Source of the DNA: Delphinus delphis
Lineage: Eukaryota; Chordata; Mammalia; Artiodactyla; Delphinidae
Assembly (NCBI RefSeq): GCF_949987515.2
Contig: NC_082701.1
Span: 32,133,755 to 32,197,754 of the forward strand
Direction of reading: 5' to 3'
Length of the DNA: 64,000 nt
The notes under the pieces were generated by a model. That model searched no databases and had not been told where the DNA came from. It saw only the letters and a program-made list of their open reading frames with translations. Both the position numbers and the translations under genes were made by a program. This document shows positions 44,865 through 54,950 of the stretch, piece by piece (within the stretch, counting starts at the first letter, position 1; each line of letters opens with the position of its first letter).

Positions 44865-45600
44865 AGCACTGTGGGAGGGCAAAGTATGGCTTGACAATTC
44901 CACCCTGGCCAAGGACTGAGGAGGTACCATGTGGGCTGCGCCCTGAAGTATGAATAGGTCTTTCCTAGGTGGAATCCTCTTTGTGGTGATGGGACAAGGG
45001 TGGGGCGGGACCATTTCAGGTAGAGCAGATGGTGTAAGAAAAGTGTCAAAGGGCTGACAAGTTCAGGCAGCCATGAACAAGTTGGTGTGGCTGGCTGTTG
45101 GGGTTAGGGTAGAAGAGAAAATGGAAGATTATAGTGGAAGGGAAATTGGTGTCATAGACTGTAAAGGACCTTGGGAGCCATGCTAAGGAAGTTAGTCATG
45201 GTTCTATGGCTAAAGGGGAGACCCTGGAAGTTTGGAGTGTGTGCTAGGGAAATGGCAATGCAAGTGGCACTGTTGAAGATGGGACAAGGCTGGAGGTGGA
45301 GAAATTGACTATTAGGGTATTCAAAGGCACAGACAAGAGATGACAAGGGCCTGAGCGATATATAACTCATGGTGAGGATGAAGAAGAGAGGATGGGCAGA
45401 GAGTTAGCTCGAGAGGTGCTGGCAGATACTCTGTTAGCGAGGAGAGGACGCTCACAAGAGGTAGACCAGAGTTTTTTGTGTTTTTTTGACCATATACTTG
45501 GGTGAACGGTGGGGCCATTACTCAGGAATGAGAAAACTGAAAACTGATTAGAAGGTTTAGGAATAACGTTAGGATTCAGCTTTGAACCTGTATTTGATGT
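44865..45600 (-). repeat. L2 LINE, antisense
   Basis: CCCTGAAGTATGAATAGGTC, AGTGTCAAAGGGCTGACAAGTTCAGG, GGACCTTGGGAGCCATGCTAAGG: ordered antisense L2 body text. Confidence 0.7.
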
Positions 45601-46055
45601 GGTGAAGTCTGGAAGGCAGCTGGCTCTGCAGGTAAGGAGCTTAGGAGAGAAGTCTGGCCCAGGGCAGAGATCTGGGTGTTGGCCTTCCAGGTGTGGTAGC
45701 TCCCACTGTGGGAAGCCCAGCGTTTCCCCTCAGGCAGTTCTGTGCAGGGAGAAGAGGAGAGTTGACCAGAACTCTGGGGTGCATCAATCTCCAAGGGTCC
45801 AGCCAGAAAGAGGAATCACACTGAACATGTCCCCAGGAGTCCCAGTGGGCAGGAGCCACAGCACAGGGCCTACCTATGGTGCTTGCTTTCTAAGGGAAGA
45901 AGGAAGACGCAGCAGAGCCCAGGCCCTTGGGCAACCAGCCTTGGAATGTGGTCTTTGGGGAAGCTGTCCAACCTTGGGGTGAGAGGTACTTGAGTCCACG
46001 GCTTAGTTCCCAGCAGCCCCGCACTCGCGTCAGCATTTCTCCATTTGTCTCGGTC
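45601..46055. other. Unassigned sequence
   Basis: A 127-codon frame (45599-45982) has no domain. No gene is claimed. Confidence 0.4.
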
Positions 46056-46059
46056 TCTA

Positions 46060-46135
46060 ACCTGAGGTTTGACCTTGACCAGGTCACTTCACCTCTCTGG
46101 GCCTCAGCTTCCTCATTTCCGTGGTGGTGGTCACA
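46060..46135 (+). repeat. MIR SINE core
   Basis: TTTGACCTTGACCAGGTCACTTCACCTCTCTGGGCCTCAGCTTCCTC. Confidence 0.82.
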
Positions 46136-46165
46136 GGTAGACAGATGCTCTTTAAAGCTCTCCGT

Positions 46166-46240
46166 TCCCTGATATTACATGTTGACCCTTCTGGAGGCCT
46201 TCTGGAGGCCTTCCCTGATATTACATGCTGACCCTTCTGG
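46166..46240 (+). repeat. Tandem duplication of about 45 bp
   Basis: CCCTGATATTACATG(T/C)TGACCCTTCTGG occurs twice, separated by GAGGCCTTCTGGAGGCCTT, itself a short direct repeat. Confidence 0.9.
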
Positions 46241-46769
46241 CCCTACCTGGGTAGGATTGTCTCTGTCCCTGAAATGAGGTGAGAGTGACACCAGTCAAAA
46301 CTGTTTCTGGGAGCAAGTCACTTCTGGGTGATTCCTGCCAATAACTAGAAATGAGGAATTTCTAGAATTAAAACAAATTAGGGCTAATTTACCTGGGCTG
46401 AATTCCTCTCTCTGTTCATGTGAAACAAATTCCCTGGTCTCCCAACTTCCCTTCATCCTGATTTAACCTTTTCTCTCAGCTTTGCCTTTGGTCACTGGTT
46501 TTCCTCCTCATTTACTCTTTGGCTTATAATTTATAAACAATAACAGTAAAAGCTACTGGCCCTAAATATACAGCCTTTTCATCAGTGGAGAAAAAGAAGA
46601 ATCCATTGGATTCTTTCCCCCCCAGGTGTGGACCTTGCAGAAATGAAGACCTGGGCAAGTAGCTTGTCACTGGCTCTGGGTGGTAGGGCATTCAGCTTCT
46701 GTCCTGACTCGGAGGGGCACTGCACAGGCCCTGGAATTGGGGAGAGGGAAGGAAACCACCATTAGCTGG

Positions 46770-46975
46770 GCTCCTACACCCCACATGGAGCTACACGTAT
46801 GGAACACACTAGAACACCCTAACAACCTGGTAAGGTACATGTCATTATGCCCATTTTAGACTTGTGGAAGCTAAATCTCAGGGAGGTCAAGCTAATAGCC
46901 ATAGACCAAGATTCAATCCCAGGCTGGTCTCACTCCCAAGTCCAAGATTCCCTCTCCACCCCCACATCAAACTCC
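46770..46975 (-). repeat. MIR SINE, antisense
   Basis: GTCATTATGCCCATTTTAGACTTGTGG and GATTCAATCCCAGGCTGGTCTCAC. Confidence 0.75.
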
Positions 46976-47640
46976 TTTCTCTGGTAGAAAGGTTTTTGCT
47001 TCCAGGGCACGTTCTTGTACAGCTAAAAATTCTGGCTGTGCCCCCCTGTGCACTTTGAAAGTGATAATGGATGTGAAAGTGGTTTTAAACTGTAAAGCAT
47101 TAGGTCTGAGTTAGTCATTGTCTAATTTTATTATTCCCTGGGCAGGGAAAGATCAAGTTTTAACTGTCCAGCAGATAAGGTAATCTCTCCCATTTTTAAG
47201 GATTTCAGATATGGGGAAAGGTGACTCTTCCACCCACGCCTGAAGAGTCTTAGAATTTTCTCTATGGAATCACTCAATGCTATCTAGCTCCTGTTGGGAA
47301 AGCCGTTTTGGGGGGGGTGGATTCCCTTTTACTGGGCGCATCCTTGATTTGCTAAGTGTTTATCTGGCAACTTAGCTATCCTTCCCCACATACTCCAGTA
47401 GCAGGGACCTTGGGCATCAGTAGCCTGGGAGTCGCCATAATCCCCAGAACTGATAGCATCATCTGAACAGCCCTGGCTCTCTGCTCTGTATCACACACTG
47501 GGACACATTCTTAAATTTTCCTTGGATCACTATTTAACTGGAGCTGAACTTTGAACTCCTGGTATCCTCAGAGTCCCAGATAGAACCTGGCTAATATCAG
47601 GAAGGTTATCAATTAATGTTTCTCAATTTATTCAGTGTGG
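46976..47640. other. Unassigned sequence
   Basis: GAAAGTGGTTTTAAACTGTAAAGCATTAGG near 47070 hints at old MIR/L2. No gene. Confidence 0.4.
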
Positions 47641-47654
47641 TCATTCATCCTTAT

Positions 47655-47664
47655 ATATATTGAT

Positions 47665-47718
<54 letters not shown>

Positions 47719-47738
47719 AGAGAGAGAGAGAGAGAGAG
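47655..47738 (+). repeat. (AT)n then (AG)n compound microsatellite
   Basis: About 22 AT units (47667-47713) followed by ten AG units. Tyr/Ile-alternating frames across it are artefacts. Confidence 0.95.
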
Positions 47739-47739
47739 T

Positions 47740-48290
47740 CTGTATGGGCCCCAAACTGCACCAGTGCCCAGGAATACCATGGTGAGCAAAATGGCGGGAG
47801 GTGACAGTCTACTGGAAGAGACAGAGCATACAAATAACTGCAGATTATAAATACTAATACAAGTTGTGACACAGCCTATGAAGAAAAAGTCCTGAGAGCT
47901 GAGAGAGCATGGAGAGAGGGACCTGACCTGCTTTCCGTAGGGATGGGATCTAAAGGACAGGGTGGCATTTAGGGGTCCTGGTGGCAGAGAAGGCATACCA
48001 GACTGAAGGTTTAGCATGTGCAAAGGTCCTGAAGCAGCAGCGAGCTCAGTGTGTGAGTGAACACACATGAGAGACTGGGTGGCTGGAACACAGAGGCAGG
48101 GGGAGAGGGGCCTCAGTCGGGTAAGGATTCTGGCCTTTATCCTCAGAGTGATGGGAAGCCATTGAGAAGTTTTAAGCAGGGGAGTGACAAGACCACATGT
48201 GTGCCTTAAGGTCACTTGGGCAACAGCGTGGAGAATGGATTGGAGCTGGGGCGAGCATAGAATCAGGGAGACTGGCTGGGATTATGAACT
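47740..48290 (-). repeat. L2 LINE, antisense
   Basis: TGTGCAAAGGTCCTGAAGCAGC, GGATTCTGGCCTTTATCC, GATGGGAAGCCATTGAGAAGTTTTAAGCAGGGG in antisense L2 order. The segment 47831-47936 has a close second copy at 49893-50001. Confidence 0.75.
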
Positions 48291-48329
48291 CAGAGAGCAC
48301 TAAACCCCTCTGCTTCTCCCAGCAGCCCA

Positions 48330-48470
48330 GCAGAGAGCTGAGTGCTGTTTGGATCTGGGCTCCACCACCAGCTCGCTGTGCAATGTAGGGCGAATCACTT
48401 AAGCTTCCTGTTTTCCCCACATTTCCACATCTGTAAAATGGGGGAAGAACTATTTCCCTCGCTTGACTAA
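48330..48470 (+). repeat. MIR SINE
   Basis: GGCTCCACCACCAGCTCGCTGTGCAATGTAGGGC...CACATCTGTAAAATGGGGG. Confidence 0.8.
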
Positions 48471-48810
48471 TTTCTTTTCCCTTAATTGAATACACTGAAC
48501 ACCAGTCGGGAATCCTTTACAACCTGGGCCGGGAAGAGGTTGCCAAGCCCAGTCGCTGCAGGGCCTGTTTGACTGGGCAGCTGCAGACCACCTTATCTGC
48601 CTCAGCCTGATTCCATAGACGTACTGAACAGTCTGCAGATGTGTGGTTGGTTTCCCAGTCCCAACCAGGGGGAAAGAGCAGCAGCTGGATGTCCCATTAC
48701 CGGTGGCACCAGCGACTCCTGCCACCATCAGGAAGGAGCTCGGTGAGCATCTGTCCTTTCCTCAACTTCTGTGAGCTTCAGCCTTCCTATCGGTAAAACA
48801 AGCCTATGCA
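48471..48810. other. Unique sequence
   Basis: No gene or transposon recognised. Confidence 0.4.
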
Positions 48811-48814
48811 GATT

Positions 48815-48935
48815 GATCCTTCCAGGCAATATTTGTGAAGCGCTGCTCCTGGTCAGGGACTAGGCTCTGGGGACATTCAGACAGACCGATTTCCTGCCCT
48901 TGGGGGCGTCCACGTCTCATTGCACATAAAATTAT
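48815..48935 (-). repeat. L2 LINE fragment, antisense
   Basis: GCTGCTCCTGGTCAGGGACTAGGCTCTGGGGACATTCAG. Confidence 0.65.
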
Positions 48936-49009
48936 GGACATGAAAGTGCTTTTAAAATTCTAACACTGTTTATACTTAGAACAACTCTAAAGGGAGGGTT
49001 GAACTGGAA

Positions 49010-49165
49010 ATATGGAGATATTGCTTCTGGCGCTAGTTCTATTCCAAAGCAACTGGACCTGAAACAAGTCCATTGACCTCGAGTTGACAAGTCTTAGTTT
49101 CTTCAGTCAAATGAAGGAGTGACATTTAAGGCCATCCCACTTTATATGTTGTAATTCTATCTATC
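49010..49165 (+). repeat. MIR SINE (diverged)
   Basis: CTTCTGGCGCTAGTTCTATTCC...AACAAGTCCATTGACCTCGAG...TCTTAGTTTCTTCAGTCAAATGAAGG. Confidence 0.6.
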
Positions 49166-49544
49166 CTTGAAATCTGAATCCCCTTCCCAAATTCTGTAGC
49201 TGATTTCCTTTAGGACTTCCTTTTTTTCTTATTTCAAAGACTCAAAACTTGCTTTTGACTTTCAGTCTCCTCCTTCTATTGAATCCAGGAGCCTCCAATG
49301 CATAACACCTACAGTGGTCCTGGCAGGGAGTATAATGAGTGAAGCATGCCGTCGGGAAAGGTGAGGACTGTGGCAAAGGAGAGGGGGCTTGCGCAATTTA
49401 AAGGGGAGAGCTTCTTCTCAGCTCCAACAAATTATTCTTTTATACAAAGAGGCAGGCCGGATCAAAGTTCCATTTTCCTTTAGAACAGCTCAGTTTTGTC
49501 CTTTTCTCTCCCTTCCCCCCTGATCACACTGTCCTCCAAAGATA

Positions 49545-49800
49545 GACAGTAGCAGTCTCTTATGTGGTCTCCCAGCCTGCACGTTTACCTTTCTAATCTT
49601 CTTTTACACAAACCTAAGCCAGAAGAATCTTCCCACTTCATCCCTTGCTCGGGAACCTACAATGGCTCCCTGTGGACCCCAAGTCAGTTCACTGCACTTT
49701 ACCTAGGGTTTACTGAACGCTTACCAGGACAGGCATTGTACTGGATGCTGTGGAGAGGCTAGACGCATGAGTTACAATAAACAATTCTGTCACTTAAAAA
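49545..49800. repeat. L2 LINE fragments
   Basis: 49545-49680 reads as sense L2 (GGTCTCCCAGCCTGCACG...CTACAATGGCTCCC). 49690-49800 reads as antisense L2 (ACTGAACGCTTACCAGGACAGGCATTGTACTGG). Confidence 0.65.
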
Positions 49801-49892
49801 TCTCATGGACTGGGACAGGATTTAACGTTTGTTACTGACCTTAGAATCTGATGAAAACGACAGACTTTCCTCCCAGAAAAAACACATACACA

Positions 49893-50001
49893 TATAAGTA
49901 ACTGCAAATTATAAATACGAACTACAGACTGTGACACATCCTATGAAGAAAAAGTCCTGAGAGCCAAGAGAACATGGATAGAGGGACCTGACCTGCTTTC
50001 C
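49893..50001 (-). repeat. L2-like segment nearly duplicating 47831-47936
   Basis: Both copies share CTATGAAGAAAAAGTCCTGAGAG and GAGGGACCTGACCTGCTTTCC. By eye about 85% identical over about 106 bp, close for two independent ancient repeats. Confidence 0.7.
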
Positions 50002-50149
50002 AACCTGGACACCCATCTTCTAAGCACCACAAGTTAAGAACCCCCTTCCTCAAGAAAGTGCAGCGCTGAGGGCTAAGTGTGATGGAGAGAAGGGGGATGA
50101 TTCATTCCAGCCAAGGAAGCCCTAAGGGAGGAGACATGATGCCCCTTTG

Positions 50150-50300
50150 AAATCACACAGTCCTGGATTTGAGCTTCCACTCACCAGATGTGTGTCCTTG
50201 GGCCAGTTATTTAACCTCTCTGAGCCTCGATTTCCTCATCTGTGTAATGGCAATAATGCTCCTCATTTCTCAATGGAGAGGAATTAATCAACGTGAAACA
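50150..50300 (+). repeat. MIR SINE
   Basis: GGGCCAGTTATTTAACCTCTCTGAGCCTCGATTTCCTCATCTGTGTAATGG. Confidence 0.88.
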
Positions 50301-50920
50301 CCGGCTGGTAGCATCACTCAAGGAGTGTCAGCACCTTCTTTGCCCCTTGGCCTCTCCCAGGTTTGCCTGTGCTCCTTTCTTCATATCACTGTCAAATGCA
50401 AATACGTTTGGCTCTATCAGGACACTTCTGTCTGCTGGGAAAAATCCTACTGCTCCCAAGCTGTGCTTTTTTATCCCCGCCCCCTTTCTTTTGCCCTGTC
50501 TCTATCATTCGTTCACTTATTCATTCACTCACTCATCTTGATTATAGACTGAAATATTCTCCAGGCTTCTCAGATTCCTCTCTCTTCTGGACAAGCCTAG
50601 AACCTCCCTGTGTGTGTGTAGGGGAGGGGTGGGGGTAGGAGGAAGCTCTTCCACCTTAGATTCCTCTTCTGTGCATGGCCCCTTGCAGGCCTGAAACATC
50701 AGGGGTCTTTCTGGCATCTCTCTCAGTCCCCACATCCAGTCACCAAGTCCTCTTCAGGCTTCTGGCAAATGAGCTTTGTGTTAATTGGCATTGATATTTC
50801 TCAGGTTCAACTCTTATTGATTCTTTCAGGACCTCCCCAATTTCCTCCTTAATGAATTTCCCAGGAGCCGTTATTATCCCATTTCCAATCCATCCTGGAC
50901 GCTGGCACCAAACTTAAATT
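50301..50920. other. Pyrimidine-rich, possibly old L2
   Basis: CCTTTCTTCATATCACTGTCAAATGC resembles L2 body. Frames of 68-127 codons lack domains. No gene. Confidence 0.4.
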
Positions 50921-50921
50921 G

Positions 50922-51160
50922 AAAATGACTGTACTGGGCTTCCCTGGTGGTGCAGTGGTTGAGAGTCCGCCTGCCGATGCAGGGGATGCGGGTTCGTGCC
51001 CCGGTCCGGGAAGATCCCACATGACGCGGAGTGGCTGGGCCCGTGAGCCGTGGCCGCTGAGCCTGCGCGTCCAGAGCCTGTGCTCCACAACGGGAGAGGC
51101 CACAACAGTGAGAGGCCTGCGTACCGCAAAAAAAAAGAAAAGAAAAAAAAATGACCGTAC
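50922..51160 (+). mobile_element. CHR-type SINE with 13-bp target-site duplication
   Basis: AAAATGACTGTAC (50922-50934) and AAAATGACCGTAC (51148-51160) flank GGGCTTCCCTGGTGGTGCAG...GCGTACCGC and an A-rich tail. One mismatch between duplications. Confidence 0.95.
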
Positions 51161-51214
51161 CTTTTTATTTTTGTGTCTGGGACATACAACACAGAGCCTA
51201 GCCTATAGAAGGTG

Positions 51215-51740
51215 ATTGTGGTAGATTAAAGATGGCCCCTGATTCTTTGCTATTGCTTCCATTGAGGGGTGATGTCTAATTCCCTTCCCCTTGAATCTGG
51301 GCTGGTCTTAGACACTTGCTTAACCAACAGACTACAGTAGCAACAAGGTCATGGGACTTCTGAGGCAATTTCATAAGAAGTCTTGCAGCTTCCATCTCAA
51401 TCTCTTGGAATGCCTTCTCTTAGAGTCATGGGCTGCCATGTAGGAAGTCCAACTATTCTGAAGCCACCAGGCTGTGAGAAGACCCAAGCCACACGGAGAA
51501 GCCACTTGTAGGAACCCTAGTCAACAGGTCAGCAGAGCTCCCAGCTGACAGCGAGGGCCTAGAAGCCATTTTGGGAGTGGATCTCCAGCACTCAGCTAAC
51601 CCCATGAGTATCAGAGATGAACTGCCCATCTGCGCCTTTCCCAGATTCCTGACCCACAGAATCATGAGCAAAATAAAATGGTTATTTGAAGATTGTTAGT
51701 TTTGGTGTAGCTCGTTGCATACCAGTAATAACCCGAACAG
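51215..51740 (+). repeat. LTR-like ancient element (MaLR-type end)
   Basis: GTAGATTAAAGATGGCCCCTGATTC ... AATAAAATGGTTATTTGAAGATTGTTAGTTTTGGTGTAGCTCGTTGCATACCAGTAATAACC. The AATAAA and the 'aagccactaagttttggggt...gttac.cagcaatagataac'-like end resemble a solo LTR of the mammalian MaLR group. No retroviral genes. Boundaries and family are uncertain. Confidence 0.55.
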
Positions 51741-51779
51741 TGCTCAAAACCTTTCTGTTGAATGAATAAATAATTCCTT

Positions 51780-52260
51780 TGCAGTAGTGCACTAATGGTG
51801 TCCCTGCCCTATTTGAGAGCTCTTCATGGCTCCCTATTGCCTGAGCAATAACGTTTTGTGCCCTTAGTTGGCGTTCAAGGTCCTCCAGAATTCGTCTTCA
51901 GCCTGCTTTTCAGACCTTATTGCCCACTCTCACTTGGTGTGGATCCGTTCTATACTAAAGTTTGTTCGAGCTGTGTCCCAAAAACGCAGATACTTTTCCA
52001 ACATCATGTCTTTGCTTATATAGACTGCTTTCTCCTCCTAAATGCCCTTTCCTCCCATAAACCCACCTCAGTAGGTCCACAGTCAATTTGTCCTTAGAGA
52101 TGTGAGTCAGATGCCTCCTGTGGCTTCCCAGGCCAGCGGGGAGCCCTCCTCTTTCTGGCCCAGGTTTGTCTGCTGGTTTGTTTAACTCCTCTTTCAGCAC
52201 TCACCCTATTCTTCATTCCTTACCTCCTCTATTGCATTGTAAGCTCCTTGTGTTTGGGGA
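51780..52260 (+). repeat. L2 LINE
   Basis: TCTTCATGGCTCCCTATTGCC, AAGGTCCTCCAGAATTCG, CTTTGCTTATATAGACTGCTTTC, CCTCCTCTATTGCATTGTAAGCTCC in sense L2 order. Confidence 0.78.
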
Positions 52261-52439
52261 GGGGGTGAGGGAGAGAGGTCCTGGCACATAACAGGGTGCA
52301 CAAAAATGTTCGGTGTGGCTTCCCAGGCGTGAATCCCTACAGAGCTTGAGTTGAGACTGGACAGCACGTAATGTGGCACGTGGTGTCTCCCAAGCCAGGT
52401 GTATGCGTGGTTGAAGGGAGGAAGGATATTTAGAAGAAA

Positions 52440-52635
52440 CATAGGCTTTAGCATAAGCTCAGATTTTGAGCCATAACCATGCCGCTTACTGTGTGGCTTT
52501 GGGTGAAATGCTTAAACTCTCTGAGCTCCAGTTTCCTTATTTGGGAACTAGAGACTTTGGATGAGAATGTGTATAAACGTGCTCAGCGCTTGGCACATTG
52601 CAAGCCATTAATAATTGCTTGCTGAATAGATGCGA
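52440..52635 (+). repeat. MIR SINE, near full length
   Basis: TGCCGCTTACTGTGTGGCTTTGGGTGAAATGCTTAAACTCTCTGAGC...GCTCAGCGCTTGGCACATTGC. Confidence 0.88.
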
Positions 52636-53640
52636 CAGAATGGTTGATCAGCTTCCTGATGATCAGTTACAATTATGTCAATTTGGGAGAGAACTTTCCT
52701 TCAACCCCCCCCCCCAATAAATAAATATTGAAGAAAAAACAAACAAAGAAAAAGAGAACAGTGTAGAGGCACAATGGAGACCAGTGTAATCTTCAGCAAG
52801 TTCCCACTGAGGTCTCAGTCTTCTCATCCGTAAATTGAGCGGTGGTCATTGGAATCTAAGCTCCCCTCCAGCTCTGACATTCCAAGAGCATTAAAGAAAA
52901 AGGATGAATCACCCCTTCAAAATACCAGTATGGGCTGGGCCCTCCCCCGGTCGTCCCCATCCAGCACAGCCAAGAGCTCTTAATACACAGCCAGCTTCCT
53001 CTTGCAGCTGCCACCAAACTTCAACCCCCTTTCCCAGGAGTCTCAGAAGCAAGACTGATAATGGACCCCTGGCCTTCTCCATCTCAACAGGGAACCAGAT
53101 CCCATTCCCAGACTCTGGGGGCCAGAGGGTCCTCCCCTAAGGGGGCTGGCTTTCTGTGGACATTTGGCCTCAGTATGCTTGTGCATCAAGTGTCAGGATG
53201 CTGGAAGGGCAGAAGGAAGGAAAAAAGGGAAGAGTTGAAAATAGAGGGTTGATGAGTGAATTCCTGCAGTCAGGGCAGGAGGGCTGGGGTGCTGGGAAAC
53301 CTTGCCTTTCTCTTCCAGGATTTTGAAAAAGTTGATGTGTCTGTATCGGTAATGGTTATAAATCTCCATTCGGGGGACGCGTGGTCCCTCAGCAGCTGCA
53401 TAAGTTCATAGACACAGGCTGTCAAAGCCTCAGAAGACGCCAAGATCAATTTTCCTCCTTACAGGAGATAGGCACTAGGTGACCGCAGAGGACAGTTTTC
53501 TTGCCTCTCTGCCCAGAGCTCTCTACTCCTTTCCGCGTTGATGCTATTATTAGTATTATCAACATTAATAATAAGGGAGACGCAACCGGCTGTGCATTAG
53601 TCACAATGTTCCAGGAGCCAGCACCTCCTTCGCTCTCTTG
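52636..53640. other. Unique sequence
   Basis: Contains a C10 tract near 52707 and a MIR-like scrap near 52815 (CAGTCTTCTCATCCGTAAATTGAGC). No gene supported. Confidence 0.45.
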
Positions 53641-54099
53641 TGGGACTGGCTGGGTCCTGCTGGATCTTCCCTCCGTGTCCGGAACGGCCCTTTGAGGCTC
53701 TCTGTCCGGTGGTCTGTCTATTGCCGGTCACGTCTGCAGCCCGGGTCCTCCTAGCTCCCGCGGGCTCCCGCTCTGAAAGCCGAGAAGCTCGCCGGCTGCG
53801 AGCGGGTTTTCCAAGTGGGCAGGGGTGGGGAGGAGGGGCGGGCGGGCGGGCGGGCCAGCGGGCGGAGGGAGGAGGGGGCGTCGCGGAGGGGAAGACCTCG
53901 CATTGTAATCCAGTGACACTGCCAACATGGGGGTGGGGGGCGCTGGCCTCGGCGCGCTCTCCGAGTTTTGGCTGCCCGCCCAGCTGGGAATAACTCTCTT
54001 CGCATAATTCGCGTGTTTACCAGGCATGAAAATTCTTGCTTTCGGCTCCCCCCACCCCCCGTAAGCCCCCTCCTCTTCCCCTCGCCCCACCACCTCCGC

Positions 54100-54545
54100 C
54101 CCTCGCAAGTGAAACTCTGTCTAAAAAAATATTGGCCCGCGGCACAGAAAGTTTTGCATAAATTCATAAGTGATGAATGGCTGATTTTAACGTTATTTGG
54201 GTATTTGTCAGAACTTAACAAATATACATGGGGACGGCGGTTCATAAACTTAAACATCTCAATATCCCCTTTCTTCTGGAAATAAATTACGTTTGTTTGC
54301 CCGGCTTGGAGTCTTAAGGTAGCCGACATTAGGAATATTTTAAAAGCCATCATCCATCGAGCATGTCTCCCAGGCGCCAGGAAGATTAAATGAAAGAATC
54401 ATAAGATGGAGGTCTTTAACTTTTAATCCTTTTACAATGAAGCCTCAGATAGTCGCGGGGGCAGGGTGCCCTCTCTGGGGGGAATAATGCCGTTATTCCT
54501 CGGCTCTCAGTTAATGAATACCCTAACGTCTGTCCCACGGCTGAC
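54100..54545. promoter_or_regulatory. Candidate conserved enhancer 3' of NOG
   Basis: A repeat-free AT-rich block inside the GC-rich domain. It packs homeodomain-type cores (TTAATG, TTAAAC, several TCATAA/ATAAAT strings), an octamer-like TTTTGCATAAATT and runs such as AATATTTTAAAAG, without microsatellite or transposon character. This texture is typical of deeply conserved developmental noncoding elements. It lies about 2 kb beyond the NOG stop codon and 1.4-1.8 kb beyond the inferred poly(A) site. Conservation cannot be measured from one sequence, so function is inferred. Confidence 0.45.
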
Positions 54546-54739
54546 GGAGGCAGCGCCGGGGAGGGGGCTCCGGCTCCCGAGCCAGGCTATTGAAATGAGG
54601 AGCCACCGAGGCTGCGTCGGGAGGGAAGAAAGCGCCCGGCTGGAGGGACAGGGCGGGCGGGGCCGGGGGCATTGAGACTGCGCCGGGGACCCAGCGCAGG
54701 TTTGAAATAATTAGCATAGATTCCCCGGGACTCCGGACT

Positions 54740-54770
54740 GGGGGTGGGAGGGGTGGGAGGGGGGGTTGGG
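54740..54770 (+). other. G-quadruplex-prone G tract
   Basis: Five G runs of at least three, with spacers of one or two bases, within about 31 bp on the plus strand, in the GC-rich shoulder downstream of NOG. Matches the simple G3+N1-7 quadruplex rule several times over. Confidence 0.6.
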
Positions 54771-54950
54771 ACGCCGGGAGGGAGGCGCGGGGAGGTGGCA
54801 GGGGGGTGGGGAGGGAGCAAAGGAGAGCGACTTTGGAGTCCAAGATAAATAAAAGGAGCGCTGAGCAGTGTCAGGAAGCCGGCCCACGTGGAGCTGCGCG
54901 GACGGGCGCCACCGCGGACTGAGGCGGAGGGACGCACGCGAGTCAAGAGC

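Larger units (their letters stand above)
53640..54950. promoter_or_regulatory. GC-rich, CpG-containing domain downstream of NOG
   Basis: G+C and CpG rise abruptly near 53.64 kb and fall after about 54.95 kb. The domain consists of two GC-rich shoulders (53.64-54.0 and 54.53-54.95 kb) around an AT-rich block. No reading frame here looks like a gene: the longer ones are Pro/Arg/Gly-rich readings of GC-rich DNA. A regulatory island or unannotated noncoding-RNA promoter is plausible. Confidence 0.5.

Noticed and set aside
51215..51740. Endogenous retrovirus
   Set aside because: Only an LTR-like stretch is visible. No gag, pol or env frame occurs nearby, so only a solo LTR-like fossil is called.
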